A program made the translations under genes and the position numbers. The notes under the pieces were generated by a model. The model searched no databases, had not been told where the DNA came from, and was given only the letters and a program-made list of their open reading frames with translations. A stretch of 19,833 nucleotides of DNA from Candolleomyces eurysporus (Eukaryota; Basidiomycota; Agaricomycetes; Agaricales; Psathyrellaceae): contig JANBPK010000425.1 in NCBI GenBank assembly GCA_027579435.1, positions 1 to 19,833 on the forward strand. The letters run 5' to 3'. Positions 18,946-19,833 of this stretch are shown here, piece after piece (positions within the stretch are counted from its first letter, which is position 1; every line of letters starts with the position of its first letter).

Positions 18946-19833
18946 ACCCCGGTAAAGTTCCATAACAAACAGCAGGTGTGGCTAAAAACGGTCGCTTGAA
19001 CTTTGAATTAGCGCAGCAATTTAAAGGCGTGAAACACGCCGTGTAGTCGTGGCTGGAAACCCATTCAGGCGAAGCGTGGAGGCGACTTCCTTCCAAATTT
19101 GAATTTGCCATCATCATCTGGTATACAGCTCACTGAGACGACCACAAGAAGCTACCCGAGCAATCAGAAATGACCCCAGTGTGATCATGAAGAATGCCCT
19201 TGATTCTTGATGTGACAAATGCCCTCGACTTGTATGAGCGATGAAGGCTCGGCCGAATGGCGCCGTTCTGTCCACGTTATCGAGTTGCTGATGATCCATG
19301 TCTGACATTGGTGGTTCTTCGCGGTTAGCGTCGCTCCATGAGTGTCGTCTGGTTTCGCCCTCTGCCGAACCTGCGCATCGCCCCCAACGTATGCCACACT
19401 AATACCATGCGCAATATTGAGTACTGTCGCGTGATACGGTGAGTTCGGAAGGGGGGGGGGGTAAGCCTTCCGCGAACGGGGACCACGAGGGGAGATTCGA
19501 GTACAGCGGACTTGTTTGAACGATGGCTCTCAACGGACGTCGAGTCCAATTTGAGAGTATAATTTTCTTCTGTGAACGAGAGCCTGCGGAGGAGATCCAA
19601 GTACTACCGACCGATTAGAACGGTGACTCTCAATGCACAGTAAGTCAGCACCGACCCCTGGAACAAATCTTGAGGGTCAAGGGAGAAGTCCGAGTGACCG
19701 ACCAATATCATATTGTCTGTCAGCTTGAGGCGCCCGACTGGCCAGAGCAGCTGCAAGAGGAATCGCGACCCGTAATCTGTCTGGCGCTCTGAACTGAGCC
19801 ACCATCTGGCTACGGTCGTGACCATCAGTCGAA
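18946..19833. other. Region without recognisable gene
   Basis: Nearly 0.9 kb upstream of the P450 remnant. Open frames are short, on the minus strand only, and show no familiar motif or coherent splicing. The visible structures are an 11-base G run at 19451-19461 and a degenerate 100-bp tandem repeat at 19467-19640. A gene could begin beyond the window edge. Confidence 0.45.
19467..19640. repeat. Degenerate 100-bp direct repeat
   Basis: Sequence starting at 19467 (cttccgcgaacggggacc) and at 19567 (cttctgtgaacgagagcc) aligns without gaps at an offset of exactly 100 bp for about 73 bp, with roughly 70 percent identity by eye. Shared strings include ggagat, gaacg and ctctcaa. The match then fades. 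It is probably an old tandem duplication. Confidence 0.55.

Noticed and set aside
19451..19461. Run of eleven G bases as a telomeric or G-quadruplex signal
   Set aside because: A single homopolymer without repeated G-tracts or telomere repeats; more likely slippage or a sequencing-sensitive tract.

Overview
The window looks like nuclear DNA of a mushroom-forming basidiomycete (Agaricomycetes). Every gene I can resolve is broken by many short GT-AG introns (48-92 nt), coding density is moderate, and the gene families (FunK1-type kinases, F-box-like/leucine-rich proteins, HeLo/MLKL-N-terminal-like proteins, multi-exon P450s) are ones known to be expanded in that class. No rRNA, tRNA, CRISPR or bacterial-type operon was seen. 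All exon boundaries were worked out by hand from splice signals, reading phase and comparison of paralogues within the window; no database was searched.

Layout. 110-1872 (+) is an F-box-like/LRR gene with two frame breaks, one of them at an ambiguous base (N, 1016). 2182-4051 (+) is an intact paralogue of 583 aa. 4339-7589 (-) is a ten-exon FunK1-type protein kinase, complete in architecture but with one in-frame TAA directly before an intron. 8761-10074 (-) and 11820-13119 (-) are two intact five-exon paralogues with identical intron phases. Each joins a predicted helical HeLo/MLKL-N-terminal-like domain to a Q/Y/G-rich prion-like tract and a nearly invariant Asn/Gly-rich C-terminal motif. 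13654-15416 (-) is a third, intact F-box-like/LRR gene of 569 aa. 16217-18494 (-) is an intact twelve-exon cytochrome P450 of 532 aa, with a decayed copy of its own 5' end beside it (about 18770-18945). The last 0.9 kb has no recognisable gene.

History. The middle of the window is a tandem segmental duplication of a two-gene unit, F-box/LRR upstream of HeLo-prion-like, both on the minus strand. The right-hand unit is complete (13654-15416 plus 11820-13119). In the left-hand unit the HeLo-like gene is complete (8761-10074) but the F-box gene survives only as a C-terminal fragment (about 10740-11125), cut at the duplication junction. A 330-bp element with 40-bp terminal inverted repeats lies between them in the left unit (10210-10539).

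How the genes may work together (inference). HeLo-type helical bundles in fungi are membrane-targeting executioners of regulated cell death, and in known cases are switched on by templated amyloid folding of a short C-terminal motif. F-box proteins mark partners for ubiquitin-dependent turnover. The HeLo-prion-like pair beside fast-evolving F-box and kinase genes therefore resembles a possible self/non-self recognition or cell-death locus. The sequence supports the architecture, not the function.
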